64,000 nucleotides of DNA from Limnoperna fortunei (GCA_944474755.1 OX104122.1:17308641-17372640), one strand, 5' to 3'; shown: positions 35,547 through 47,335, numbered from the stretch's first letter. Notes: generated from the sequence alone by a model not told the origin. Numbers and translations: made by a program.

Positions 35547-36182
35547 ATATCGTGATCGTGTTATATAACTTGTGTCGTGCACTAATGATTTTTTCCTCGT
35601 GGCAAAGACAATTAATTCATCCAAACAATTTGTTGTATTTTTAACATGTTGAAACATATTATGGAAATCGGAACAACGCAGAGATTCACTCTCTGTAGTT
35701 CTAGATTTACTTTGAAACACTTTATACTTTACTGCATTTTTTCCATATACATATGTTGGTTTTTATTTCCCGATATCACAAGTATCCATCGAGCTACTTG
35801 ATGAAGAGATTGATAATGAGGTTGAGGAAATAAAACCAATAGTGATCTTGTAACATTGTGACGTAACGTTGTCTTTTTTTAGAAACTGACGATAAAACAT
35901 ATCACGATATTCTAATATGACGTCACTCAAACTCAAACGCACAGGAAACAAATCTCGTGGGGGTAGGGTGGGGGATAAAGTATGGGTATAGTGACACTTT
36001 ATTTTACCTTTTTCATAAAAATATAGCAAAACTACTGTAATTGTTGTTAGTTTCGACTCTCCAGTCAACAATGTTGTTTTTACAAAATATTTATACAAGT
36101 GCAACTGTCAGAACAACCAAAATAAACCCATTTACTTCTGCAGGCAAGAAACTCAAAATTTCTATATATTTAAATTACAGTA
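35547..36182. other. No recognised gene
   Basis: The minus strand at 35760-35560 has an open, non-simple segment (SKSRTTESESLRCSDFHNMF) with no family resemblance. 35763-36104 is likewise open on the minus strand, without recognisable domains. Confidence 0.35.
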
Positions 36183-36315
36183 GAAATAATTCATGGCTAC
36201 CAAAATTTTATTGATGGGTAGACATTATAAAGCTTCTGGCAAAATATTCATGAATATAATGGCTACCCATAGTTAAATATTAAATAAAATTTGGGCAGCC
36301 ATGCCTGATTATTTC
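36183..36315. mobile_element. Foldback MITE, family F, copy 1 (diverged)
   Basis: gaaataattcatggctacca at the left and, inverted, ggcagccatgcctgattatttc at the right, with inner arms (gatgggtagacattata / ataatggctacccat). Same family as 41625-41789 but with a decayed palindrome. Confidence 0.75.
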
Positions 36316-38439
36316 TCAAGTAGAGTGACGTGGGATTTTTTTTAGCTTTAACAATCGAAGGAAAATTGAACAATTAGCGATAAAGAAAAGTTGTTATTGC
36401 AGCTTCTTATAGTAATTCTAGCGTTAAAATAATGCTATTACGAAATTTATTCTTCGAGAAGATTTTATATACATGTAAGTTGTGTTAGTTGTTTCACTAT
36501 CAAATAATAAAATACAAATTGTACTTCAGTATAAAACCTATTGATAAAAAAATATGTTTAGATTATTTTTTCGTAATTTTTTTTTAAATTTGGTCTTAAT
36601 AGCTTTCGTTCATGTCTGCATGTACACTACGGAACGAACATTGAGAAGCAGGTGGGAACGATGAATATTATGGTTGAGGTCATTATCCTATTGTTTTCGC
36701 AGAGCATTTGTAACTGAACATGCATGTCAGTAAAAAATCAGGGAAAAAATCTTTCTTTATAACATTTAAAGTGACTTTACATGCAAAAATAGTAATGGTG
36801 TCCACGAACTTTGTTTCAGAAACACCTTGAACTTTACTTCACATCTGATACTACATTACAACAACAAGAACTCCTTTAACTGTCAATAATTTTGCCTGAA
36901 ATAATTTTTTTGGGGTGTGCAAATGCTGCATCTTTCATTTGAACATGTTATTTTATTAAGCAAAGCAAACAATTTAATATTGGAACTATTTTTTAATTCC
37001 TTCCATCTTTTGAACGATTTTGTAATTCGTTCCATCTTTTGACATGCAGCAGAAATCACATTTTCAAATAGGATAATGACCCATGGTATATTATCACATA
37101 CCAGTTACTTATGAGATTCATTGCCATCAATTTTTGTCTATTGTCTATTAAAATAAAATGGTTTTTGCATACAAGTCATCAATGTTTGCCTACATATGCA
37201 ATATTAACAGTAAGGACTTGGTGCTCAGTCAGTACGTTTTATATAGTCCCAGGAGAATGCATATTTTCTATATTTATATTGTCCTACCATATAGCAAAAA
37301 CTATAGATAGCAAAAAATGGTTTAGTTTGAGTTTTCCTGAATTAGCCAACAGAAACTTGAGAACTGTGATGTATCTATTGTGTTAAAAAACAAGTCTTTA
37401 TAGTTATGAAGTGTTTAAGAAATCAAGCTACATAAAATCTATTCACGTCGTAAAGAGTCCATTGAAAGCCTTCGTGACTTTAAGTAATAGTTAAACTATT
37501 TATTAAATCAAAAAATATTTTCCCAAATATGTTCTATGGAAATATTTAGGAATCTTAGGAGATGATTTTATGACAGTAATTGTAATATCCGCCAATTATA
37601 TACAAAATAGAGAATACAAATGTCTACATGTAAATAGTTTCAGATAACAAAATACTCTTTTTTGTTAAATTCTCATGAAAGGAATGTTTCTCATGTTTTG
37701 ATTTATTTTAGAAACCATCAGTGACAAATCAAAATTAAATCACTAATGACAATTCTCCATGTTAGTTGTTGCCATCTTTTGAAAAGAAACTAATGAATTG
37801 TAAGGAGAACTCTCAATAATGTTTAGAAACTATAGCGATTCACGTGTGTATCCATTTTTCCTCTTATTAATTTATCTATATAGTTTCATTCTTGTGAAAA
37901 TGCTTACAAAGTAAGGTGTTAATATTACATTTTATCTTCGGCGATTTTTTATGTATTTTTGTCGTAAAAAATCTGACAGCTAATCAGACGTGTTTTTCAT
38001 TTCCGTATATTGAAATCATCATCTTTCAGACGCTTTAGTTTATAAAGCGCTTGTTTAATGTGACGTAAAAAAGTTGAAGAGATTCCAATCGTGGAAAAGC
38101 ATTAAATAACACTTAAAACCATTACTATCCGGAATGTTGCTGTCTTTTGTGACATCATCACATTTTTGTTCGTTCACCAGCTTTTCATGATATCGTACGA
38201 ACGAAAGGGCACTAATGTGTGACATAAAGATATTATTTGTTATAGTAAAAAATGGCAGAAACATACAACTTATCATTATATACAAAGACATTCGTTTAGA
38301 CTAGCAATAATTCTTTTAAAACATTATATATGTTGACATTATTTCAAAATGGCTGACGAGCAGCAGCAGACAAGGTTTGCAACTGTCAATGAACAGGAAC
38401 TTTTTCTGCAAATTTTCAGAACTGATCTAATATTACTAT
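36316..38439. other. Unique AT-rich sequence without recognised gene
   Basis: Open frames at 37111-37386 (+) and 38055-38533 (-) have no recognised domains. Two copies of ttccatcttttgaacgattttg-like sequence lie at 37000-37045. Confidence 0.4.
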
Positions 38440-38868
38440 AAGTTTTAGTTGGACCCAAAGGGTCAGTGTGAGCTATTTTCAACACTTGGCGTACGTCGTC
38501 GTCGAAGTCGGCCGTAAACTTTTCACATTTCAATCTTCTTCTCCAAAACTACTAGGCTAATTGGAACCAAACTTGGCAGGAATGGTTAATGCGTGATTCT
38601 TAACAAAGTTTGAGTTTTTGGTGCTGATCAAATATGAGACATATGGCTGCCAGGGTCTTTAATACGTTCTGATTGGATGACTTTCAAAAATCTTCTTCTC
38701 AGAAACCGCGTGGCAGATTGATTTGAAATACTGCAGAAATGTACCTTAGATGGTCCTCTACAAAGTTTGAGTTTTTTTGTGCCGATCTAAATCAAAGGAC
38801 TCTATGGGAAAAAACATACAAACAACTTCTCGGAAACTGTTTCACACAATGAAGCCAAATTATCAAAA
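38440..38868 (+). repeat. Second copy of the ~150-bp-unit bivalve repeat
   Basis: ggtcagtgtgagctattttc leader, then aatcttcttctccaaaacta, accaaacttggcaggaatgg, aacaaagtttgagtttttgg and, after ~150 bp, a second unit (cttctcagaaaccgcgtggc, gatggtcctctacaaagttt). Matches the arrangement at 26776-27865. Confidence 0.75.
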
Positions 38869-38960
38869 ATGATTGATTGATTGATTAATAGTGTTTAACG
38901 CCCGAGCAGCATTATTTCAGCTATATTCAGGCGATGAATATGAAATGGATGATAAAATGA
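38869..38960 (-). mobile_element. V-SINE-like 3' end
   Basis: Minus strand: atatagctgaaataatgctg, ctcgggcgttaaacactatt, then aatcaatcaatcaatc. It directly follows the repeat copy. Confidence 0.7.
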
Positions 38961-40136
38961 ACATGAAATGATGATGAATGAAAATGGGATGGGACACAAG
39001 GAAAAATAGGGTTAACGGATTTTAGATTGCCACTGGCAAATGTAAAAAATTAGTGCAAATTAATACTGAATAGAGATTCCTGAAAATGATATTCTCATTC
39101 CAATTACAAGTACCTAAAAGTATCTTATATGTATTCTTATCTCATGATCGAAACTTTAATAGCCAGAATCAATTGCTGGATTCAAATAAAAAATACAATT
39201 ACACAATACATTGTAGAATATATAGATCCTGTCATTATAAGGTAAAAAAAATTCTGAACTATTGTTTAAGTGACATAGCTAAACTATATACAAATGTTGG
39301 CCCAGTAGATACATATTATGTGTATCAAGTGGTAGGAATACATGTACATGTAATCGGGAAGAACTGAAATGTTATTGTTTTTAGAATATTGATTCATGTA
39401 TTTAGCTTTTGTTGTATTTGGAAAGAGAACTTATTAAATATCTCTTTTAAGTTAATTGGTTATTTGTTCTACAAACATTTTGTTTTTAAATTTTAATTTT
39501 TATTGAAATATTGAAGTATCTTTCTATCAATATTGTTGGCTAATACACATCAAAATATAATCAGTCTGCAGTACACCTTGTCATTGTACATTATTCCTTA
39601 ATTATGTTTGCACAGTACTGACTTATTGATTATGTCCAGCGAGCAGTGTTTAAGCTATCTTCCGGTCGGAATAGGTGAACAAACAATAAATCAAAGCGAA
39701 ACATGGGACGGACAAAGTGCAAAAAATAAAATGCCACTGTACAGTATATTGTTGTAGATGTGGGCAGCTCTGTGGATTGGGCAATGTGAACTAGTATGAT
39801 CATAGTGCAGCAAGTACCAATATAATGCATTTTAATAGAATCAAACAGGGTTGATCCCACTGAGATAATGTAAGTTTAAGGCCGCTTACTTAGTCAGAAT
39901 ATAATGTACACTTTCTTGAGCATGAGTTGTTTTATTTTTATTTTGGATAAATTTGTATAATATAATTTTAAATACAACTTCAATTACATATTAATATTTC
40001 ACTTTTAATTAAATTGAACGCAGAATTTAGATCCAGGTCTATTATTGATTTACAGTATAATAACATTTCGTGTGTCTTTATAACTATATTATGATATCTT
40101 TTCATCTTGAGTATGGCAGTAGGATAAATTTCTTAC
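38961..40136. other. No recognised gene
   Basis: Frames at 39086-39367 (+) and 39630-39860 (-) are unassigned and probably accidental. Confidence 0.4.
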
Positions 40137-40604
40137 TTAAAGTGCCATACCAATGTAAAAATAGTAATTAAACATTTTTTTATTCATATAGAAAATCAAA
40201 TTTAGAAACACATTTCTAAAAACCGTTTTTAAAAATTTTTCGTATTAACAGAGATGTACTGACAGGTGTACTTCAAACAGATCAGTTATCTTTCGATCGG
40301 TAATTTCCGCCAAAGATCGAAATTCTACGTCACATGATGAACTTCTGATCTCTGTTAAACAACAACAAACGCACGTGGTTAAATATTTAATTCATTTGTT
40401 AACTTTAAGCAGTGACATTAAGATGCCACGATGAGATCGCGGTGGTACTAGCAGATAAAGTTGGGTGAGATGTGTTGCAGCAAACTATGGTAACACAAAT
40501 TCAGATGTATTTTCCATGCATTCCTTTCCAAAGGACATAAAACTCAGTGAATAAGGACATATTTTATAGAGTAAAATTAGAAGATTGTAACGGTCCAACA
40601 TTAA

Positions 40605-41535
40605 TTTTTCGGCTCTATGTTCGTTTCATTTCACACTTGAAAGCTTCCATTTTAGAGACAGTTTAGAGAAAAAAAAAACAATATGTAAAATTTGTATAAT
40701 AAGTATGATAGTTTTAATGACCCCCCCCACTCTTTTCCCCCAAAAGACTCAATCCACGTTTTTTTTCCATATTAAAATAGGTAAAGTGTATAGCAAGACA
40801 TTTAAAATAATAAAATGGCAATGGCCACGTTTGTTTCTGCCGAAACATTTGTCATTAAAAAAAATACTGTTCAAACATATTCTATTATTTCTCTTAAAAG
40901 ATCGCCTATCTAATACCCCGTGGACTGTTTATATTCGATACAGAAATAAATAACAAAAGTTATTCAGTAGCCTGTCTGCTGTTTCAATATTTTCATCTTC
41001 ATCAAAATCGTCGGAGTTGGAGTGGTATGGTTCAAACGGGTAAAGAGACATACGAGTGATTGCCATCGATTCAGCTGCACCATCGACAGTATTTTCCACC
41101 CCGAATGATCTGAATGTGAGCTTCCACACGACAAAAACTTTCTTTGTTTGTTTATTTTCACACTTGAACGCTTCCTTTTCAGACACAGGTTCGAAAAAAA
41201 CCCCAATATGTATATAAATTGTATAATTTGTACGATAGTTTTAATGCAACCTCCCCCCCGCATCCGCATTATCGAAAAAGAACGACTTAATCCCTTATTT
41301 TAGCATTTGTTTAAATATTAAAATAGGTAAATGTTTAGTAAGAAATTTAAACAAATAAAATGGCAATGTCCTGTTTGTTTTCTAAGAAACATTTTGTCAT
41401 TAAAATTCATTCGATCGCCATTGTCCAATACCCCGCGTACTGTTTATATTCGGAAAAAAATTAAAAAACAAAAGTTATACAATAGTCTCTCTGGTGTTTC
41501 GATATTTTTATCTTCGTCAAAATCATCGGATGTGT
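40605..41535. repeat. Tandem duplication, ~527-bp offset
   Basis: 40605-41010 and about 41132-41535 align over their length: tcacacttga at 40631 and 41158, gatagttttaatg, aaaatggcaatg(g)cc, ccaataccccgcgtactgtt-like, and the exon-like segment at the right end of each. Divergence is substantial, so the duplication is old. Confidence 0.88.
40929..41186 (-). pseudogene. P2X7 intracellular-domain-like exon, copy 1
   Basis: An open frame of 85 codons on the minus strand. Residues 41-75 (MAITRMSLYPFEPYHSNSDD, then an acidic stretch and ETADRLLN) match the start of the family annotated in many invertebrates as P2X purinoceptor 7-like. There Y-x-F-E-P is followed by a serine/acidic linker and ERL.NTDWC. 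The next expected residues (WC.C.NC zinc ligands) do not follow; after RLLNN the frame runs into AT-rich sequence, so the exon ends or the copy is truncated here. The ATG at residue 41 has a fair context and may be the true start. There is no transmembrane channel part: this is the cytoplasmic domain only, as in the stand-alone proteins of this group. Confidence 0.5.
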
Positions 41536-41575
41536 AATGGTATAGTTGATACGGGTGAGGAGTTCTGATTTTGTT
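41480..41575 (-). pseudogene. P2X7 intracellular-domain-like exon, copy 2
   Basis: Minus strand reads PHPYQLYHYTSDDFDEDKNI then ETPERLLYNF, the same segment as copy 1 with substitutions (ADRLLN becomes PERLLY, nearer the family's ERL). Changes keep the acidic linker and frame, suggesting the segment was once under protein-level constraint or was duplicated while still coding. Confidence 0.5.
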
Positions 41576-41624
41576 TTTTTCTTTCGTAAAGTTTTATCGT
41601 TTGTACAGTGTAAATGGTACTTAA

Positions 41625-41789
41625 GAAATAATTCATGGCTGCCCCAAATTTATGGATTATTTAAATATGGGTAAGCATTATATTCATGAATATTTTGCCA
41701 AGAGCGTTAGCGAATGGTAAAATATCATGAATATAATGCTTACCCATATTTAAATAATCCATAAAATTGGGGCAGCCATGAATTATTTC
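41625..41789. mobile_element. Foldback MITE, family F, copy 2 (near-perfect 75-bp arms)
   Basis: Left arm 41625-41700 and right arm 41715-41789 are inverted copies with few differences. They begin gaaataattcatggctgccc and enclose a 14-base loop (agagcgttagcgaa). As RNA this would be a long hairpin. No coding capacity. Nested in the TTAA-flanked interval. Confidence 0.92.
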
Positions 41790-42795
41790 GATTCTGATAT
41801 GAAAATACAGAAATTTTACATTTCGTGACTACCTAGGTAAAGGTTTATTTTGGCTGTTCCAATTTCCGAGAACCTCCCTTGTTTCGAAATTATTATATTT
41901 CTCGCGTAAAATTTAGTAGAAAAAAAACGAAGAACTATAAATTAAAAACAAACAAACATATTTATTAACATTTACAATAAAATTCAACAATCAAAACAAA
42001 GAACGACAAAATTAAATGCTTCATTACATCAGTCGTCGTGTGGCGTGTCTGGGACTGTTCATGTGTTGCTGTGTTTGCGTGAGAAATGAAAACCGCTTAC
42101 CGCATTTGGTCGATCTTATGCTCTTGTTTTAGATCCACAATGGTACAAACTTAAATCAACAGTTATTTTCCACAATTAATCAACATTTTGAAATTCGGTT
42201 GCGTTTTCATTTTGATACGTAACGGCAAATTCGTTTGTGGTGGGGGCGGGAAAAGTCTCGCGGTTTGCATTGAACGTCATTGTAAACAACGCAAAGTCCC
42301 TTGAAAATACAACGTAGCTAAAGTCAAGGAAGACTTGTAACATGTAAACAATAAAATCAAAGAATAGAAAATGGACTTGTTATCATGAAAACATGTTATC
42401 TATGGGATTTTCTTACAAAGGTACAAAATAAAATAAATTTTAAAGCAAAAACATCAACACACGGGGGTTTTTGAAATGGCTGGAACAGCCGTATTTTGTT
42501 GAATATTTAAATAGAGGTCTGTTTCCAAAGCGTTTGAAGGACGTCATATTAGAATATGGCATTTAACAGTCTTCAAACTGTGACGTCACACATGGTTTAG
42601 ATAAAATACCGGAAGTGACCAGCACGTGTTCGGGAATATCCGTCAACAAGTGCAAATCGTATGTTTGACAGTTTACTACTCTCTAATTATAGAATATATT
42701 TTTATCGGACTTTTGCATTCTTTTTTAAACAGTATATTTTGTGTTCCTTTAAAACAAGAAAAAAAATAATTTTAAGACTAGGTATGGCACTTTAA

Positions 42796-43329
42796 ATTCC
42801 GATTTTAGCTTGGATTTGTGATACATATTAAACATACGCCTATACTGTCATGGAGTTTTATAGTAATTTGTCAAATTCTCACCTGTAATATTATCGCCAG
42901 TGTTTATCTAGTATAAACCATGACGCCTCATTTGTTCTCGTCGTTTCCTATTTGTTATCGCTACAATCATATATATACAAACTAGAAAGACTGATTTGTT
43001 GAACACGTGGTATTGATTCTGGTGGTTACTTTTATGATTGCAATTTAAGGAACACAACTGTTAATATGCATAAATTTGGAGTCGTTGTCTCTCAGAAATT
43101 TACCAAAATGTTTATTATTTATACTACTAAAATTACAGACCCCCCATTTTAAACGTCTATAATTTTAGTAGTATAGATTAAGATAAAGTTGGAATTAAAA
43201 TTATTTGTTAACTGAAACTGAAAGGCTGTCGAGGATCCAAGTGTTGTTATCCCTCTTGGAACCATAATCTCCGTTTTATAACAAAATATACAGCTATAGT
43301 GGATCAATCGTGGCATAGAATTTTACAGA
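42796..43329. other. Unique sequence with a small hairpin at 43118-43178
   Basis: atttatactactaaaattac and, inverted, gtctataattttagtagtat form about a 24-bp stem around a short loop. No gene. Confidence 0.6.
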
Positions 43330-43857
43330 ATAATTAAATAATCTTTATTGCATGTAAAACCCATATTGGGTACAGCAATACATAAAAAATGAAAAGATCA
43401 AATTGTTCTTCGAACAATTGAAGCCCTTCCCGCACTTTGGTAAAATTTAGGATTGATTTCACGATCAATTCTTAGAACGATGCCAATCAACGCACATCAA
43501 CTCGTACAAAACTTAGAACGTGACCTTGATTTTGACCATCTGGAATCTGTTTTCAAGGTCAAAGGTCATGAGGGTCACTGACATTAATAGTTTTTAGCGT
43601 TATATGAGAAAAACCAATAAGTTACATGTATAAGGGAGATAACTACTTTAAATCCATTTCCTGCAAATATGACAAAGTTGATCCTTTAAAGTTTAACATT
43701 TTCACAATTGGCTTTTCCTGTATCTTTTATGGTTTTAGAGTTGTGAACACAAGCAGAGGTTAAAATTTAGAACGTGACAAAAATCTTTTATCTGAGTTTG
43801 TTCAATATCAACGGTCATGAGAAACACTGGTGATGACCCCACACATTCCTCTATCAT
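43330..43857 (-). repeat. LINE-like 3' tail and a two-unit dispersed repeat
   Basis: 43335-43390 reads on the minus strand as a LINE-type end (acccaatatgggttttacat, gcaataaagatt). 43500-43850 holds two diverged ~250-bp units, each with ttagaacgtgac and (a/c)ggtcatgag. Non-coding. Confidence 0.5.
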
Positions 43858-44060
43858 TAATAGCGACCATCGCAGATGCGAGCTATACGGTTACGTGCGT
43901 GTGGGCGAAAAAATGAGATCACGTGATCCAAACTTATTTCAGATGATACTTAGCTATCCGAAAAAAATATTGTAGAAGAGCGCTAAAATTAATTTAAAAG
44001 TAGACAAAATGCTCTTATTATTTATTATTTTAATTATTTATTATACCGAATATCTAAAAA
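43858..44060 (-). mobile_element. Element X, partial copy (3' part, inverted)
   Basis: ccatcgcagatgcgagctat, acggttacgtgc, gatcacgtgatcc and aatttaaaagtagacaaa match the reverse complement of 8035-8190. Confidence 0.75.
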
Positions 44061-44154
44061 CCAAATAAGAAAACAAAAATAAGATATTGTTCAGAAAATT
44101 GTAAACTTCCGAGTAAAATGTGTTATTTCGGAATGCAAAACAATTGCAAATATA

Positions 44155-44570
44155 CTCACTCAAAAAAGAAACGCAACATCGGATATTTTTTTGCGGACAA
44201 ATAACCTATAGATATTAAAATATATATACATAACGTCATAAAAAAGACTTAATTAAAGGTGTTAATGTGAAAGCATTTAAGGTCACCACCCGTGAACGAC
44301 TGTGGTCGAAATCTGGAACACACTATGAATTACGCATTGCTAAAAACAGGTCGACTTTCACGTGCAAATCATGGGTAACTTTTAACTCAGACAATCAGTA
44401 TAAAACCCCGTTATTTCTTTTCTTGACTGGATGCTGCTACCCGGAATATCCCTACCAGTAATTTTTATGGTATACTGAGCCATAAATCTATCCTATCCAA
44501 ATGCAATCAAAAAGAACAGAATAATGAAAAGGCAATTGCCGAAAAACCAACGGACTTACAACATTTTAAA
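44155..44570. other. Possible Tc1/mariner-type terminus and unassigned DNA
   Basis: tatactcactcaaaaaagaa acgcaacatcgg at about 44152-44182 looks like the outer end of a TA-inserting element, but no matching inverted end was found in the window. The small open frame at 44267-44461 is unassigned. Confidence 0.3.
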
Positions 44571-45084
44571 TTCTTTAGCTAGATTATTCCATTTTGCAGT
44601 TTCTATAAGAAGCTTTATATTGGAGCATCTGAATTTTGTAATATATATTCTGTCAAAATGGACATTCTAATAAGATCCTCTTCCAATTTAAATTCTTTTT
44701 TAAACAAGTTTATAGAATTCTCTGGCAGAGTTATCAAAATCTGAAAAATATTTTTGTAATCAAATTGATATGAAAATCTTTGTTTTACAGTAAGTTAAGA
44801 GATGTTGTACATAGTAGAAACTGTGGTTCAAAAATGTAGTTAAAATCAGTTTCATTAAATACATTGTATACAAAGACAATCCACATAGATTTAGAATAAC
44901 CATTTACATGTAACTTATACAACAATGAGTATAACTTTGAGCCTAGTTTGTTTTCATCATTAAGAAGTCCATTCCAGTAAGATATAATTCTCATTTTAAT
45001 CTTAATTAATAAAGGATAGCAACCGAGTTCTGCATAAATCATATAACTTGGTGTAGTTCTGCATTCAAATGCAGAATTGTTCAC
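44570..45084 (-). pseudogene. LINE-D, C-terminal part
   Basis: Minus-strand frame from 45084: TPSYMIYAELGCYPLLIKIK then MRIISYWNGLL matches the conserved post-RT segment (TPNxMxYGELGRYPL...RMINYWxxL) of LINEs. After the stop near 44785 the other frame continues with a plausible tail (LPENSINLFKKEF, NLAKEFKML). It has the same orientation as the LINE parts at 47.6-51.6 kb and supplies what they lack, so I infer one element split by the insertion of LINE-E. Confidence 0.75.
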
Positions 45085-45094
45085 AGTAAACTCT

Positions 45095-45772
45095 TCCTTA
45101 ACAGCTAAAATATTTCAGCCATTATTCTGTGATATATGTAAAGAATCAAACACTCCAACAAAGTGGAATAAAGGTAGAATCATCAAAATACCAAAGAAAG
45201 GTGACCTAGGTAACGGCAACAACTGGCCCGGTATCACTCTTCTATCAATACCAAGTAAGATCCTAGCCAAAATCATCATAAAAAGAATATCAAGTGCCAT
45301 AGATAGTAAGTTGAGAAACGAACAATTTAATCATGATTTCGCAAAGGAAAGGGGTGTACTGAATAGATTTTTAAATATAATAGAACAAGGTAATGAGTGG
45401 CAACGACATAAATTTTGTAGACTTTGATAAAGCTTTTGACAGCATTCACAGTAACAGTTTATGGAAAATTGTAAGATCTTATGGTATCCCAACTCACCTA
45501 ATCAATCTTGTTAAAGCGGTTTATGATGACTTCGAGTGTTCTATTTGAATGCTGATCTCTGCTTCCCAGTTAAAACCGGTGTCAGACAAGGATATGCAAT
45601 GTCATCTACACTCTTAATAATTGAAATAGATTGGGTTATGCGCCAGACCACTAATATATCACGTTGCAACAGAGGGGACACCCTCACGTTTTTAAAAGAT
45701 CTAGATTTTGCAGACGACTTAGCAATACGTTCTCATACTCACCATCATCTTCAAGAAAAACCATCAAGGCTA
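45095..45772 (+). pseudogene. LINE-E, reverse transcriptase domain (5'-truncated), part 1
   Basis: Plus strand: KIPKKGDLGNGNNWPGITLL (RT block 1-2), KILAKIIIKRISSAID, IIEQGNEWQRHKF. After a frameshift near 45420 come NFVDFDKAFDSIHSNSLWKI and SYGIPTHLINLVKAVYDDFE. After another near 45540 come VKTGVRQGYAMSS and DLDFADDLAIRSHTHHHLQE, the FADD catalytic box being intact. Closest in style to the CR1/I-type LINE pols with WRGITLLS and ending in a W-x-x-FV tail. It is interrupted at TA 45771-45772 by the next feature and resumes at 46609. At least two frameshifts make it non-functional. Confidence 0.9.
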
Positions 45773-46608
45773 TACTAAATGTTACACCTCGCTGCGCTAG
45801 GTGTTTTGATTGCATTTTTTATTATTCCATATTGTACCTTTGTAGTGTTAAAATCCAATTTAAAACATTTCTACACGATAACACCTCCATATTATATATT
45901 ATTCCTTTGTTGTTCCAAATCGTCCTTGACATTTGCTAAGGGAATTTTACATAGAAAGTCAGCCATTTGAGTTTCTATATTGACCTCTTGCTGTTTTCAA
46001 AAAGATCGTCTTCGTCAGTGGTATTCGGACAAACCGTGAGGGTTTTCCCGCCTTAACTGCAGACGATATTACCCGAAGGATTTCGAACAGACGACAATGG
46101 ACTGTTCCAAACATACACTTCCGTTGTAATTAATGTCAAACTTTTCTATAGAAAATTGCTCTATCACATTGAAAAATACGACGCATTTCAACACGCTAAA
46201 TAACTAAGGAAAATAAAGTGATCATGCCGAAAAATAACCACAAGTTTTTTATTCAAAGCTATCCCGCTGTGGTCATCATTATTAATTAACAAACATAAGG
46301 CTTATCTGTAGCAAGACTAGAAGTGTTCGTTAAACCCACGGGGCATTAACTTCTCTAGATGTCTTTTCCCTCCGATGTAATTGTTTTACGAGTTGTGAAA
46401 GTTTAAGAAAAGGAAAGGTCTTGTAAGAACACATTTAACACATAGCAGAGTGAATACGATAATGACTTCGTAATACGAAAACTTTGGTTGTCGGACGGTT
46501 ATTTCTCGGCATGAATTCAATTTACACATTTATTGATCTACAAAATGAGCGTAAGCTGGACCATATGCGGTAAGTAGTTTTCATTTGTCACGCAAAAACA
46601 ATTTAGTA
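45773..46608. mobile_element. 836-bp TA-flanked element inserted in LINE-E
   Basis: It begins tactaaatgttacacc and ends caatttagta, so the outer 8 bases are inverted. It is flanked by TA on both sides (45771-45772, 46609-46610). Removing it and one TA joins LINE-E codons in frame at the expected place (RL, then LSGQIGLKINT), which fixes the boundaries. TA duplication suggests a Tc1/mariner-type non-autonomous element, although its terminal repeat is short. A small hairpin (acacct cgctgcgct aggtgt) lies at the left end. Positions 46540-46600, inverted, resemble 42070-42135. Short open frames inside are not recognised. Confidence 0.85.
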
Positions 46609-47335
46609 TAGAACACTTGTCAGGACAAATTGGACTCAAAATTAATACAAAAAGACAGAAGTAATGATACTAAATAACAACAGTGATACATCAATATAAC
46701 TATATAGAAAGAATATAAAAAATTCAGAAATATTTACATACTTGGGAAGTACACTAAAGAACGGTGAAGGTGAAGAAACAGGTGTAAATAGAAGACTATC
46801 AAAGGCACGTCTTTAAAAACCATAACAAAGTTTGGAAATCTGACCAATACACCAACAGAGCAACACTGAAGCGTTACAACAGCTGTGTTAAATCAACGTT
46901 ATTATATCGATCAGAATGCTGGCGAATGACAGAAAATGACCAACAAAAGCTTTCAACATTCCACACAAAGAGCCTTAGAATACTATAAGAATCTCTTTTG
47001 GCCAGACAAGATCAATAAGGAAGAACTCCTAAGACGGTGTCAGTCTGAAAATATGACAACAAGAAGAAAAAGAAGATGAAGGTGGATAGGCCATGTACTC
47101 CGAAAAGATCAAGGAAACCTAACAAAAAACTGCCCTACACTGGACCCCAGAACGAAAAAGAAGCTGAGGAAGACCAAAAAAAAAAAAGAAAAAAAAGCGT
47201 ACAGTAGAAGCCGAGATGGATAATTTACACCTAACCTGGGGAAGCCTTCAAAAACTGGCTAAAAACCGACAGAAATGGAAAGACTTCGTTGCGGCCCCAC
47301 ACGCCAAAGGGCGTAATGGGCAGTAAGTAGGTAAG
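46609..47335 (+). pseudogene. LINE-E, part 2 (post-RT region to C-terminus)
   Basis: Resumes with SGQIGLKINT, then FTYLGST-like (46740), RLSKAR, CVKSTLLYRSECWRMTEND, STFHTKSLRIL-like, then RWIGHVLRKDQ at about 47080, ALHWTP/RKRKKLRKT and VEAEMDNLHLTWGSLQKLAK. It ends WKDFVAAPHAKGRNGQ and stop at 47324-47326, with a gtaggtaag-like tail. Stops and shifts are scattered (for example an in-frame stop near 46640). The intact C-terminal motif marks the 3' end of the element. Confidence 0.88.

Larger units (their letters stand above)
40137..42795 (-). mobile_element. Candidate DNA transposon with TTAA target duplication
   Basis: TTAA at 40137-40140 is followed by agtgccatacc; the exact reverse complement ggtatggcact at 42781-42791 is followed by TTAA (42792-42795). 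This gives a 2651-bp interval with 11-bp inverted termini and a 4-bp duplication. TTAA sites are used by piggyBac and Kolobok elements; termini beginning with purines fit Kolobok better. No transposase is visible. Inside are two tandem exon-like copies resembling P2X7 intracellular-domain proteins, a nested MITE (41625-41789), and at about 42070-42135 a stretch related to the end of the element at 45773-46608. It could be a non-autonomous element carrying captured sequence, or the termini could coincide by chance. Confidence 0.5.

Noticed and set aside
40929..41186. A functional P2X7 receptor gene
   Set aside because: Only a piece of the cytoplasmic domain is present, no channel or transmembrane part, and the zinc-ligand segment is missing.
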